Source: Onchocerca lupi (taxonomy: Eukaryota > Nematoda > Chromadorea > Rhabditida > Onchocercidae). From it: 64,000 bases of DNA. The stretch is from NCBI GenBank assembly GCA_028564675.1, contig JAOVVO010000024.1, positions 213,213-277,212 on the forward strand, written 5' to 3'. Positions 26,311-39,316 of this stretch are shown piece by piece. The translations under genes and the position numbers were made by a program. Each line of letters begins with the position of its first letter. The stretch's first letter is position 1. The notes under the pieces were generated by a model. The model had not been told where the DNA came from. It worked only from the letters and a program-made list of their open reading frames with translations, and did not search any database.

Positions 26311-26325
26311 TATGTATCATGGCTG
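26303..26325 (-). promoter_or_regulatory. Trans-splice-like acceptor and overlapping uORF before ISCA2
   Basis: TTTTCCAG ends at 26323. The next ATG (26318-26320) opens a five-codon frame, M-I-H-N-E, that stops at 26303-26305 and overlaps the ISCA2 ATG (26308-26310) in another frame. If the mRNA starts at this acceptor, ribosomes meet the short frame first, with almost no leader of its own apart from the spliced leader. Confidence 0.5.
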
Positions 26326-26751
26326 GAAAATGCAAAATGAGTTCCACACAAATAACTTTTCTTACTGACATTTAAATTTTACTAAAGTAATCATATGTAT
26401 GAAGCTGTAGCTATTACCCAAAGACTGACATTACAGTAAAACATTTTTCGTAAAATAAGTTCATATATTCATTCATGGTTAGACAAAATGGAAAATCAAA
26501 ATAAAAAAAAGGCTGGAAAATCAAGCCAAAATTGAACAGAACAAAAATTGAACAACGAATAAATACTAAAGAATAAAATTTATTTCTACATTATTTTAAT
26601 GTCACAAAATTTTAAAATTCAAATCTTAGCAAAAGAGAAAATCTATATTTATATAATTTAGGGCAAAATTTGATAACACCAAGATAATAAAACAGATTTC
26701 TATGGTTTTCAGATCTAACATATGAAAAATGAAGAAAGCGAGAATAGTGAT

Positions 26752-27208
26752 TTAAGAATCCGCTTTAATCGAATTGAAATCTGATATTGAAGAAGGATTC
26801 GGACTCGATGGGCATTGTGATGATTGGAGCATACTTTTCAATACGTTCAATCGCATCGATTCTAATTCTACCGCTCGTAGTAATCCTGAAACTGATTAAC
26901 ACAGTATCACAACTCGATCACTAAAAAACCAGTGAAACGCTGTGCTTTCCAAATAATCTGACAAGCTTTGGCATTATCATCCTTTAAGTCAGTAAATGAG
27001 AAAAAATAAAGATTTTAATAAATAAAAACTTTCTTGGCATATTCCTTTTTGTTTAACGAAAGTGTGTAAATCTAACGCTGCGAAAAACAGATAACAAACA
27101 TGCGATAAAAAGTAAACCTGTGAAATGAACACAAAGTCGTTGCAAAGCTCTCTCTTCTCTTTCCAAACTTATAAGCTGCTTCCGAATTTGTGCGGCATTT
27201 TGCGACAT
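26752..27208 (-). CDS. Small coiled-coil protein, 74 aa, unknown
   Basis: Exons 27118-27208 and 26752-26885 (TAA) join in phase 1 across a donor ACAG|GTTTAC and acceptor TTTCAG. The product starts MSQNAAQIRKQLISLEREER, continues as one long amphipathic helix (about residues 7-50) and ends in a Ser/Pro-rich tail. No signal or membrane segment. TTTTTTTAG lies 12 bases before the ATG. The size and helix resemble small complex subunits, but I do not recognise a family. It sits between LIN-7 and ISCA2 on the same strand. Confidence 0.6.
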
Positions 27209-27952
27209 CACCCTATTTCCTAAAAAAAATAGTTGACCAAAGATATAGTTCCTATTTTTACGAAGAAACATTTTTCAAATGATCATATTTAGCTAAACCC
27301 AAATCAACAGTTGCTCATGTTGTTACTATTTAGAAATCCTAGCAACACTTTTAAGAATTCTGAACAAATAATCACAATAAAATAACAATAAATATTTCAG
27401 TTTAAAACAGTAGATAATTTACTGGAATTGAATTAAATTTTTGATTTTCTATGAAGAGATGACTTCTGCACTGCAACCACACTTCATCAAAATTTGAAAA
27501 AAAAAAGTATATAACGATAGCTTTAAACAAATGTAATAATGTAGGACATGATCACAATTATTTTATACACAGTAGTAAGCAATATGAAAAGACACGCAGC
27601 AAAAAGAGTCAAACAATTTCGCTACGGATGTTGATGGCAATTATATTGTGAAACTGCACCAGAAATCTTAAAAATTTGAAGAAAATATGCAAAACACTAT
27701 TCATCTATAGATGACGATGATTTAGCATAGCAAGATCAATCAGTTAAAAACATAAAATTATTAAAGCCCAACAAATCATCAATCAAAGTCAGTTTTTTTA
27801 AATCAATAAAATCTTGATAAAATAAGCAAAATATGATCTTTTTTTTTCTGGAGCTATGAACATTTTATAATAGATTTAGGTAAAGGAGAAAGAAAATTTT
27901 TTAAAAATGAAGGAAAATGAATAAACTATAGAGTGCCAGTATTTATCTTAGC

Positions 27953-29120
27953 TTATCGCTTGAAAACGGGTGCCGGACTGTTTTGGTTCGCTCTTCGTCG
28001 TTGTCTCTCAAAGCGTCGCTCCATTTCATCTAATAATCGCGGTGTATACCGTACAACCAATCTAACAGTTCCTCGAGCCGATTTCAATACGTCCACAGCT
28101 TTTTCATGACTTTCCCACTCAACATTAACTCCATTTACCTAAAAATTACTGTGTTCCAAATAATTTTGGGGAAAATTTATCTACTAAAGTTGGAACACTC
28201 AAAATTGAATTGCATTTAATGTTACATTTAAAAAAAAAAAAAAGAAGACATGAAATTCACCAGGATTACTAAATATATCATTCTGATTGAATGCCAAACA
28301 ATACTGTAAAAATGATTCCGTGAAAAGCATATTATTAGCATCCCATAATTCAGTTTTATTGCCAGAATGTTTGAAACGAAAGACTTCAACAAGAAGTTGC
28401 GATTTCGAAAATTTTATCAAAATTTTCGTAAGAACAGTTCTTAAAATAGAGATTATCTTTAGGCAATTAAGTGAAACAATGAATATTAACCGCAATTAAC
28501 TGATCGCCACGTTTCAACTGCCCATTCCTATCAGCAACACCTCCGGGTATGATACGAGATATATAAATAGGGGAATTCTGCTCTTTCCCACCCATAACGT
28601 TGAATCCAAGACCTTGATCTGTTTTTGGAAGTTCAACAATTCGTGGATGTGCATGTCCTTCGGCTGCTGCAAATGCTGCTACAGTCGCTTTTGCCGTTGC
28701 ACTTGTTCTAACCTGAAAATTTAATGGGAAAAATTGTCAAAAGAAAAATAATTACTTTTCAAAATTGCTCGAAGGAAACAAAAACTTTAAACAAAATTTA
28801 TAAAAAAGAAAAACACTTCTTTATAAGTATAAATGATTCTTAAAATTAGGGATTATCTTTATTCAACTAAATGAAGCATATTAAACATAATTAATTGATA
28901 TTTTAAGATAAAAAAAAATCAGTATTCTTGTTTTCACATTTTGAAAGGAATACTTCTCGAGAACTATCAGCACTGATCGTGTCATAAACACTTTCAAAAA
29001 CTTCGCGAACTGATGAGAAGAAATCAGACTGCAAAATATTCTGCAGCGATGTAAGCTTCGGACTATTCAATTCACCAGTTTTTTGTACATGTTCGATCAA
29101 CTCAAGAATTCTTTGAATAT
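27953..29120 (-). CDS. lin-7: LIN-7 scaffold protein (L27 + PDZ), 5' exon not placed
   Basis: Three phase-consistent exons: 28954-29120, 28491-28712 and 27953-28138 (TAA). LIN-7/Veli/MALS proteins form the LIN-2/LIN-7/LIN-10 complex that localises receptors at epithelial and synaptic membranes (family knowledge). The first exon is the L27 domain (RILELIEHVQKTGELNSPKL). The next begins with TAKATVAAFAAAEGHAHPR, almost invariant in LIN-7, and starts the PDZ domain with LGFNVMGGKEQNSPIYISRI; the last finishes the PDZ (VNGVNVEWESHEKAVDVLK) and adds a short basic tail. The L27 exon needs a preceding exon supplying the start and the first base of an Asp codon. I could not find it in 29121-30413. 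Confidence 0.95.
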
Positions 29121-30413
29121 CTGCAATTATACATTATTTCTGATTTATCAAACATGATTAGATTGACAGTATTTCTAAATAATATTTGAATTCTTTAAAA
29201 TTTGTAACAACAGCAAGCATTATACGTATTCAACATCCTAACAAAAAAAATACTTCCAGAAACAATAAATACCTCTGTCGAGATGAAGACCATCGGAAGA
29301 TTCTTCCATTAAAAACAACCAAATTTAAATATATGGTTACCAACTTCTGCTCCCCAACTTTATTCAAACCGCAATTCTAAAAAGAAATATTGAAAAAATC
29401 TTATCAAAAATCACGAAATCATCGCTACTGCTAGATATTAACTTAAGAAAAATTTTATATTCTACAAATATCTGTTTGAAGCCTAAATCTGAAAATACTG
29501 AAAAATTGATGCTTTGTTTTTTCTTTTATTTAAGTAATTGGTTTTTTAAATCTCCAAACTAAGAATCCATGCTACCATCTTTATTCCAGAAGCTTAACTA
29601 CAAAAATAAGTAGATTACATTTGTCCCAAAAGCATTTTAAAAAAACTTCAAATTTCCTAATCTAAAGAATGAAATGAGACATTTGAAAGCGACAAATCGC
29701 ACCACAGTAATATAAAAGTTAAAGCTGTCTTAAATAAAATTTTATATTCTACAGATATCTGTAAGAAAAAAAAAAAAAAAAAAAAAAAAACTATATATCC
29801 ACAACAAAAAAGATTACAAACAATGTATAGTTCAGTAATTGGTAAGTAACGAATACAATACAACACTAAATTACAGGCAATTTATAGAAATAATGACGAT
29901 TATTCAAAAAGTTAGTTCTAATTCTAGTTAAATCTAATTATTCAAGACTAAAAAGCTACTACTTCAGTAATTGATTGCATAACTCTAAATTTAAATTCTA
30001 CACAAACATCAATAGATAAAAAAAATTCAAAGAATTTCTGTATTAAAACTCAGTCTTTAATATCATCTCTAATGTAACAGACCCATCATGTATTTCGCAT
30101 GAATTATTCATTTGAACCTCTGGTTTTCTGCATCCAATTTTCGCATACAAACTTAAAATTAATATGATTTTGAAAGTTTCACTGAAAGCCTTCAATAACT
30201 TAGGGTGATTTCGTAACCAAATTGAAGTTTCGATTGTAGCTGAAGTGGTATGAAATAGAAAATATACCGAAAGCTGATGCAATAAGACATATAAATGTGA
30301 AACAAGTCATATCGAGAATATCTCGACTTACAGATCAATATATACAATTGAATTTATCAAAAATAATTTGAATAAGTTCATGTCGTGACAAATTTTGCAA
30401 AATAAAAGAAATG
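29121..30413. other. Intergenic region between LIN-7 and ETC-1
   Basis: AT-rich and without a recognised gene; it should hold the missing first LIN-7 exon and its promoter unless these lie further off. An A run of about 25 occupies 29766-29790. A minus-strand frame at 30043-30282 is the only longer one and has no recognisable features. Confidence 0.5.
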
Positions 30414-33400
30414 TCATGAAAGTTCAAATCCAGCTCCACAATTTATCGCATAGATTAGCTTACGACGCAAAGTTTCAGTATCATCATATAATGGTAGCTT
30501 CAACAAATTCATGCATGTTGCAGCAGTCGGTAATCTGTCAACGTCGTGGATGAGCTGAATACCCATTGGAGGTGTTAAAGTCTAAACAAATTCATGCGTA
30601 GTTGGACTTTTATAAATCAAAAATGGTTTTTTTATAAACCAATTCCTCCAATTCTGAGCATAGAAAACAGAAAACTCCTTTCCCACTCATACAATGCAAC
30701 TATCATAGTAAATTCAAAATATCCAAGGACATTTTGAATTTTTATCTCATTCATAAAATGAAATTTTGATTTCTAGTTGCTGGCTCACCAGAGAATATCA
30801 ATAAGAAGAATTTCTATTTTTTAAATGAAGTGCAAAATATTGGAATTAAATTTCAAGAAACATTACTTTAAAACCCGTTATGGGTGGTCGTGGGCAACCA
30901 GTTATAAATTTCAGTAGTTTCTTTTTGTCTCCAGTTGAAAATCCATTGATGGTCGACCAGAACAAATCTACGTACTGCTGATCATATTCCGCTTAAAAGT
31001 TTTTCAAATGAAGCATGCTCAAGACTCAAGAATATTATAATTCCACAAATAAGCAAAATTAAATTCTGATGACAAAGATAAGAAGTGACAAAACTAATAT
31101 GTCTTACATTTTATATTATGTACAGCTGTGAATTTTTTTAGCTCACTAAAATCAATTTCTGAATCACTACCGCCAACCAACATCGAGATTTCTAGTGGCG
31201 AGAACATTCGCAACCATTCCAGATCTATAACATTCCTCAGACCATTCCGAAGAGCAGCAATCATCGGTGAAAGCTAGAAAAAGTCCAGAATACTTTAGTT
31301 TGTTTTCAGCAAACTTCGAAGTTCATTTTTAAAATTTTTTTTTGATAATTTATCAGCAATTATGAGTACAAATTATTTGAATGGATTAAGAGAAAAAAAA
31401 ATTACTCACAAAATAAACTTACTCGCTTGGAAAGGTAATAATTAACATATAAGTAGATATATTCCATCCTGTTGTTTGCTGTTACTTTGGTATCACTGCC
31501 ACCTTTCTTTAATTCTACCTTCTATGAAAAATGCCAAGATGCATCATTTGAAAATTGCAAACTGTTTTTTTTTTTCAAATTAGCTTCCGTAATTAATAAA
31601 CATTAGACTTACAAAAGAATTTATTTCTTACCTCTGTTACACCGAAATTATCGGTCATAACAGTGAAATCAAGATCAAGAGTTTCGACTTCCTCCAATGA
31701 GCAATGCTTCAAATATTTCAAATTTTTATGCAAAAGAGGATCATATGATTTAACTAATTCTAAGTCCAGAACCATCCCGTCCGGATTGCCCATCCATTGT
31801 AACAAGAAGAAATCCGCAAATCGAATGTCTGCCAATAAACCTTCATAAATTAACTGCAAAATGCATCAAATTAAGATATCAAAACTGCAAAACATCTGAA
31901 ATAAAATTCTAAATCAACTAAATCAATTCATCTTTTGACAAGGCAGCTAATTTCAGACGACAACATTACTAAATTAATTGGATTAAAATGAGTCGACTTC
32001 GTGCTTGAGTGATTTAGAAGTAAAATTTAAACAAAAGCATTAAAATAAATGATCGCAGTTTCTTTTATTTAATACCTGAAATGCTCACCATTAAAAAATA
32101 ATCACAAAGTAAATGAATAACTTAGAATCGCAATAATAATATACCAAGATTCAGCAGCACAAAAAATCATCCCACTTTTCAGAGTACAGAGTAAAGTTCT
32201 CAAAAAGCTCGATACTCAAAACTTAGTTAGCAATTACCTTAGCAATAATACGTCCAATGAAATAGAAATGGTCAATAAAATCTGTTGGATAAAGAAATGG
32301 TGCCAAAGGATTTGGATATAAAAGTTGCTCGTGGGTTGCAGCGAAAAAACCACGAGATGGATCAAGAGCAGTATGAAGAAGTTCGAAAAGGAATTCCCTG
32401 AAAATGCCACCACCGTCAACGCCAGCTTCTTCTAATCCAACCCAGTTTACCATCTGTACACGAATTGTTGATTTCATATCGGGTACTAAAAATTCAACAA
32501 TAACAGGTAGATACTAATTCGATATACACGGTATCAAAGCTGGAAGAACTATTTAATAAACATTAGGGCTTGATTTCATCACAAAAATGATTAAGATTGG
32601 TTTACCATTATGAGGTTGCAGTGCTCTAAAAGCATCTTCGTACAAAGTTGTTCTATGTACAGCGATAATATGCCCATTTCGACCTAAAAACTTATTCTTT
32701 AAACCTGAAAAATTCTTACGAGAAAGAGTCGACAATTATTAGATTGCAAAAAACTTCATAAAAATATTTTTTTGTAAAAGGTAAAGAAAGTCACTTTTGA
32801 TTACCCATAATTTTGCTGCTACTACAAAAATCATTGTACTTACCGGTATCATTCTGTATGCGATCTCTTAAAAGCAACTCTGTGAAGATCTGAAAATAAT
32901 CCAATGGAAAGCTAACTATAAATTCATTTGCCCAAACTTTTCTTTGATTCATTCGCATTCCAACAAGAATCACGAAACATAAATAAACGTTAATTCTTTG
33001 AAAAAAGAAGTAGGCTTACCTCAATTCGTTGCATAAAGGGAATAACGAAAGGAATATTGCGGACAATGGCCAAATTACGCAACTCACTGACGCTTGGAGG
33101 ATCTTCATTTGCATCCGAATCCGTATTATGAAGCAAAAAACGAACAAATTCAAATGGACGCTTCGCACGACGTCTTTGACCATGCCCACCTTGCCACATT
33201 GACTAAATTAATGATCATTGATACAGATACAATAAAAAAGCTGTCCCTTAACCTTCTAGGTAGTTCCTTATATACAGAGAAATTCAGTTTTTCAGAACTT
33301 CTAATTATAGGATACTATCATTTCCTCTGCTACTACAGAACTCTGAATTTCTGAACGATAAAACTTTCATAAAGATTTTATTAAGGATCGGTGAATTCTA

Positions 33401-36400
33401 GATTACTATAATAGATGTTGAAGAATCCTTCAGATACTTTAATATTTTATAAACAATTCGACTAAGGAATCGAGCAAAAATTATGGTACTATGCTAAATT
33501 GATATTCCAAAAAACACTGGTAAATTGGGCATTTTTTTAAATATGAGCAATTAAAATGGTAACATTCTTCAAATCTTCTACTCAATATGCTAAAATCTAT
33601 ATCATGCCATTAACTGCAATTAAACAAGAGCTGAATGGAAGGGAATTAAACCTACAGAATTGATGACAACATTCCTATTATGACTGGACCAAAAATTGTG
33701 AGACAGGACACTAATTCGATTGTCTCGCTCGTGTAATGCTTTCGTTAACAAAGCAACATCCTAAAAATAACTAATAGTACTTTTCAAACTTTCTTCATTG
33801 AAACTATATTTATGCAGTTCGATACATCTGGCAGAATATCATAAAGGAAAATACTGAAAATGTAAGTATTAATATCAATAAAATAACCTGGAATAAATCA
33901 GACCATTTCGAGCTTTTCACGAAAGACTGCTGGTAAAGTCCACTATTAACAGGAAAAGCGAGATCGATTAAACCAATTGTAAGATCTCTTAAAAATTGCA
34001 ATAGATAGTAAAAAATCATATACAAAGCAAAAATAAAATGAAACAGAACTCAAATATGTACAATTTTAAACAAGTAATTAAACCATTATATTATAAAAAA
34101 TTGCTCGCAAATTAGTTTATATTTAACATAAGAGAATAGCACTGCATCATACTTCAACAAGCAAAGTTAGCTCTTTCACTGCATTTTAGAAGCAGTTTAG
34201 TGTTTAATGTTAGTTTTAATGTTTTAATGCCTCAATTCGAATCTTTCCAGTTTCATGAAAATTGAAATAGTTTTACATCTTGCAATAGTGGTAGCAAATA
34301 CTTACCGACAATGAAGGACTATATCAGTTACTTCTTTTAGTGTAAGAGGAAAAGCAGCATCTGCAACACCGCCATTTTGAAAATCATCATCGTCAACTGT
34401 TTTTAGCGTATTTGACATCAATGTTATAAATACTGATAAAATTGGTATTAAAGACTGTTCATCAGAATGCGATATATTTTCACCCTGAAAACAAAAGATA
34501 TCAGTTAATCTTTCAGGACTGACATAGTTCTTAGTATTCATATATATATATTAGAAACAAATGTATTCATAAATAACAACACAAACATCTTCATATTTTA
34601 AAATCTGAGAAAGAATATTTTCAATATATAAGTTAAAATCAGTATGTAAATACAAATAAATATTATAACTTTTTTTTGAAGTTTCTTTATATGCATATTA
34701 AAAGCCACTAAAAGAAAGAAAATGTCTGAAAACGAGTAATACTGACCCTTTCAAGTATTGCTATCAATGGCTGCGTTGCTCCAAACATATTACTCGTGTT
34801 AAGAGTCATTATTAGTTTCCATAAATTCGGAATTAGCTGCCGAAATGAAGCAAATAAATTCATTAAAGATATATAACTTGCAGATGAATGAATTCGTATG
34901 AAGTAAGCTAACGTGCAAAGTGAAGTAATACCTTCACGATTTTTCAGTAATGTATTTGTGAATGATTCATTTAATAGAAGAATTATCAGATTAGAAATTA
35001 GAGTTTTTAAGTAAAATGGCGTAGTCTGAAAACAATACAATTTTATAGCAGATGAATTCAAATATAAATGAGTCGTAAAGTCAGAATTTTGTATTGTTTA
35101 TTTCTTGAGCAATTATCTTTTAATAAAGATATTTGTTCAAATATCTTTCTTAAAAGGAATGGAATTTCAACAAGGAATGTCCTTGGAAAATTGGAGTAAA
35201 ATAAAAAACACTTCTGCATTTTCCTATATCGTAAAAAAAAAAAAACTTTCAATTCCTCAAAATACTCCCCAGAATGTCCGGTTCGACATTACATGTCGTA
35301 GCCATGATAATATCATGTGATTCATCTTCCGTATCCGAATCACTACTAGATTGTTCTGTTAAAATTTTTTCTGGTGGAGGCGTGATATTTTGTGTGAGTG
35401 CAGCAAATACAGTGACCAATTTGATCTTTTCCAAATCGCTTAATTTCTCTGTAATAAAATAATAAGATTAACAAAGATAACTGGAATCTGAAAGCTTTTA
35501 AAAAAAGAAATTTAAGAAATCGAAATCAAGTATAAAAATTCGTAAAAGAAAATCATAACAACAGATGCTAAGAGTAATCGATTATCTCAAAAGTATATAT
35601 GCTAAGAATAAAGCTTCAATCGATTCATTTGATATATGTTTGATTAAGTGATGCAGACAAAGTGATCCAAATCTGTTTTATCCCACTATATTATTTTGTA
35701 TCTTGATCAGGATAGAGTAAAAAAAGTCAAAAACTTAGGAATGAACGAAAGAGGAGGCACATTAAAATCCTAAATAGAATAACGGTGTTTAATAATTCCT
35801 GTTTTTTTATAATTTGTAGGTTTTTGTAGGAATATTTAGTAATTAACGGTAATTATCGAATGCAATAATTATTATCGATTGAAAGTGATAATGATCTTAT
35901 TAGATTCCAAGAACTGAAATGATAACTAAAGGATTATGGCTAATAAAAAAATTTCAAAATCTAGTATAATTAGGTTATAGAAATTAGAACTAAACCTAGC
36001 GGAAATGTCGAAGTAATAACGACAATAGTGTATGAAATTAAAAGTGTAGAAGCTGTATCTTGTGATGACAATCGATAACCGCAACATGATAAAGCATCCA
36101 TAATATCGACGAATTTCAAAGTTCCTGCTTTACAAAGTTGAGCTAGAAAGGGTGCTAAACAACAAACAGTAACAGCTTCAAATCTTGGCTTGCAAATTGT
36201 ATCAAATAATTCAAATATAGCATCAAATCTGCAATAAAAAATGATGAAACAAAATCTCGTAACAGAAAATTGAAAGCCAACCAGCTAAGCGTTGACTGGA
36301 AAAATTCATTATAAAATAATTTTTTAACAAGAAAATCCTTGCTTTACTGGAAATGCATAATCTTAGAATTCAATCAAGATTCTGGTATATAGAATTTTCA

Positions 36401-36853
36401 GGAATAATTATCTCAATAAAATCTTGTCTCAATAATTACTCACATCTTGTCAATTTCAAATAGAAAATTCTGCACCTAAATATCATTTCGAGAAACTTAC
36501 TTTCCGGAAAGACGATTTATAGGTAAAATTAATATTTGCAAAAGTGACTGAGAACGCTGTGGAAGTTTTTCCTCAATATATAAAGCTAAAAAATCACATT
36601 TTAGAAAAACGGACAAGTACTTTGACTAACAACTTCAGCATTATTAGGGGGGCTCAAAAATACCAAGATATTTACAAATGTTTGCTGCATAGTCACCGCA
36701 TCATAAGACAATGAGCTTTAGTTAATGATTTACCTTGTTGTAGATAATTGTTATATAAAAAAATCTTGTTATATAGAAAAATATAAAAGAAAAGAAGTAA
36801 TTAAAAACGTTCTTCCACTTTTATTTACTTAGTTCAGCAACTATTTCAATCTA

Positions 36854-36906
<53 letters not shown>

Positions 36907-38326
36907 GTGCTTAAAAATGGATTAAGATGCTGAAGAGCTTACGAGAAGGAAGTTGATGGCAATTCGAGAACAAAGTCATTATGGATGAATAGAAACCATA
37001 ATTCAACAATGTTAAACAATCCTCTTCCTTTATATAAATTTCGAAAAATCGCAAAGCAGACGTGTATGATTTGGTTCGGTCGGTGTGCTCAAGAAGCATA
37101 ATTGTACATCGCAAAAGCTGCTGTCGTCTTCTTCGATCCAATAAATCGTCTGCTCTCATTGTCTGTGCCAGTGCAACTGCTTCACTACACAATGTTAACT
37201 AGAATAAGTATGGCTCACAACAAAAAAGTTTCTATTTTGTCCATGATTGTTGCAAATAAAACCACATTAGAATACAAGAAAAAAATCTTTCATGAAACTA
37301 TGGAATGGATTTTCCATCTTAAAAATAAGTGAGCAGTACTGCCCTAAATAAAAATAAATAACAACTAGAAGCGTGTTAAATACGAATATCACCAGAATTA
37401 AAGAACTTACAGTTCTTTCACAATCAATAGCAGGTCGGAAGAAGAATGCCAAACGAGAAATTTGTGTTTGCAGTAATATAATGCTCTGTGTTGGATCAGT
37501 TTCATCGAAAAGATTTCGCAAAAAAATGTGAAACTGTTTTCTAACACGATGTCCCCGATATGCGGATTGTATTTTGATGGCTGCCACTTTTTGTCTAAAA
37601 AATGACAGGAATAAATAAAATTCAAATAAATAAATATGAATTGGAAGCAAGTCCCTAAAACATATGCAGAAGTTATTCATATTTTATGAATAAATATCTG
37701 ACAATTATCTGTAACTGACAATAGCAAAATTTTGTTCCGATTTATTTTAGATTCCCTTTCTGAAATCTAAAGTTAACTAGTCCAGAAAATCAACTAAAAT
37801 AAACTAGTCCAGAAAATCATAAATATAAGCCAAATTCTTCAGCTGCAAAAAATGATGACTCAGCAACATCATTTGGAAGACCTAAATGTATAGAGAAATT
37901 TCAATTCAAAATCAAATGTTTTACCTGTACGATTTTCCAGAATAAGATCTTTAAATTTTTAGCAAACATTTTGGTAGTATTATTACTTGTATCTAAAGCT
38001 AAATGACAGGGGGAAATCTAAACTGCAGCCATATAGTGTTTAAATGTATTACTTGGATCTTTCCTGCCTTTCGACACGTTCTTCATTAATTTTTTTCATA
38101 AAATCTTCTTTTTTAGCCTAAAATAAATGAACTAATTGAATAGATTAATATTATATTATTTCAGAATGTGATAAAAAAGTGCCTGTAATTAAGATTTGAA
38201 AAAAATAAAATGTAAGCAGTTTAAGCAATAAGAAATGGAACCAACCAAATCAGAAAAGATAGCTTCTTGCAATCTGTTCCGTCTAATCGAGCCATTAAAG
38301 TCATATAGATTTAAATTACCAGCCAT
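30414..38326 (-). CDS. etc-1: UBE3C-type HECT E3 ubiquitin ligase (ETC-1 orthologue)
   Basis: About 20 exons. ATG at 38324-38326 (MAGNLNLYDFNGSIRRNRLQ) lies eight bases after TTGCAG; stop TGA at 30414. Exon 38050-38115 is a charged helix. Exon 37410-37597 carries an IQ motif (AAIKIQSAYRGHRVRKQF) as in UBE3C. The armadillo-like middle runs through about 36920-37190, 36490-36585, 36000-36235, 35260-35450, 34745-35025, 34305-34480 and 33640-34000. The HECT domain begins near 33.2 kb and includes GLEEAGVDGGGIFREFLFEL (32.4 kb), YPTDFIDHFYFIGRIIAK, the MVGGSD-type loop (31.2 kb) and the catalytic cysteine in LPTAATCMNLLKLP (30.5 kb), ending GAGFELS. UBE3C extends ubiquitin chains at the proteasome (family knowledge). 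All expected HECT landmarks are intact. Confidence 0.94.
36860..36905 (+). repeat. Poly-A tract (46 nt) in ETC-1 intron
   Basis: An uninterrupted A run immediately 3' (in gene direction) of the exon at about 36920-37190. No flanking retroposon sequence was seen. The length may be an assembly estimate. Confidence 0.9.
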
Positions 38327-38358
38327 TGTATAATCTGCAATAAATCAATATTAAATTT

Positions 38359-38623
38359 TCAAACAGTAGCGACAGAGTTTAATGCAGCAGTCAACTCCTG
38401 TAATCTTGGCGACTGAAAGATTCCAATCCAGCGTTCTAAACATTTCAAATCATCATTTGGCAATTTTTGATACAATATAACTTCATGTTCGGAACCACGA
38501 TTTATCTTCAAGTTTATGGCACCAGTTATCTGATTAATTTTTGGTTAATTTCTGTCCAAACTTCTAAAATTTTAATTATCCCAGATTACAAACAGCAACG
38601 TACACTTTTATGGAAGACCCCAT
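38359..38623 (-). CDS. Possible 66-aa protein between eIF2B epsilon and ETC-1
   Basis: Exon 38594-38623 (MGSSIKVYVA) and exon 38359-38529 join in phase 0 through a 64-bp intron with a GTTTGT donor and CAG acceptor. The second exon reads like real protein (INRGSEHEVILYQKLPNDDL, then CLERWIGIFQSPRLQELTAAL) and stops with TGA at 38359. The stop is only 32 bases before the ETC-1 ATG, so the two would be tightly packed on one transcript. I do not recognise a family. The first exon is short, so the true 5' end may differ. Confidence 0.45.
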
Positions 38624-39316
38624 ATATATCTTTCAAAATTTAAAAGTTAAGGGGAAAAATTTGGATTTGTTGAGCAATCAACATTTTATAAGAGGAAAAT
38701 ATCCTTCCGTATCGGCATTTTTAAATCTATTGAATTATGGTCTTAACAATTTGAAAAAAAAAAAAGAGTCACAGATTCATTAACGTGACACTTTCACTAT
38801 CAAAGAATACATTTACAATCAAGTATGGAATAGAATTCAAAACTTTTCAAGTTAATTGATACTACTCATGCGTTTATTTAAGGTGCAGAACAATAAATAT
38901 AGGAAAGAAAATAACAGATAAAAAATGTTAAGCGTTCGACTGAAAATATCTTTATTATTATCTTTCATCAAAAAAATTGAATATAAAAAAAAAATTTTTT
39001 TTGAACACGTCATTACAAAACATAATCAATAAAGCAAAGTAGAACATAAATATAGTTGTATGACAATTATGATGATTCACAGAAACAACTTCTTTGCTTT
39101 TTGTAATTAGCATTCCTAATAATAGTCATTATTAGTAAATGGAATCTCAAAAGAATGAAGTAGCAGAAAATTCCCACTTATTGGAGATTTTCAAATAAAA
39201 AATCAGGTTCCTCCAAAAAATGGCACAAACTTCCATCAATCTACTTGGTAATCAAATTTTTTCCCAAAAGCAAGATTCTCACTTATGCAATCTTGGAAAT
39301 TGCTTAACAGATGCAA

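Noticed and set aside
30043..30282. Minus-strand 79-aa frame between LIN-7 and ETC-1
   Set aside because: It has no recognisable features and could not be joined to the LIN-7 L27 exon; probably chance in AT-rich DNA.
36860..36905. Poly-A tract as sign of a processed retroposon
   Set aside because: No retroposon body, target duplication or coding relic flanks it; a simple homopolymer run is enough.
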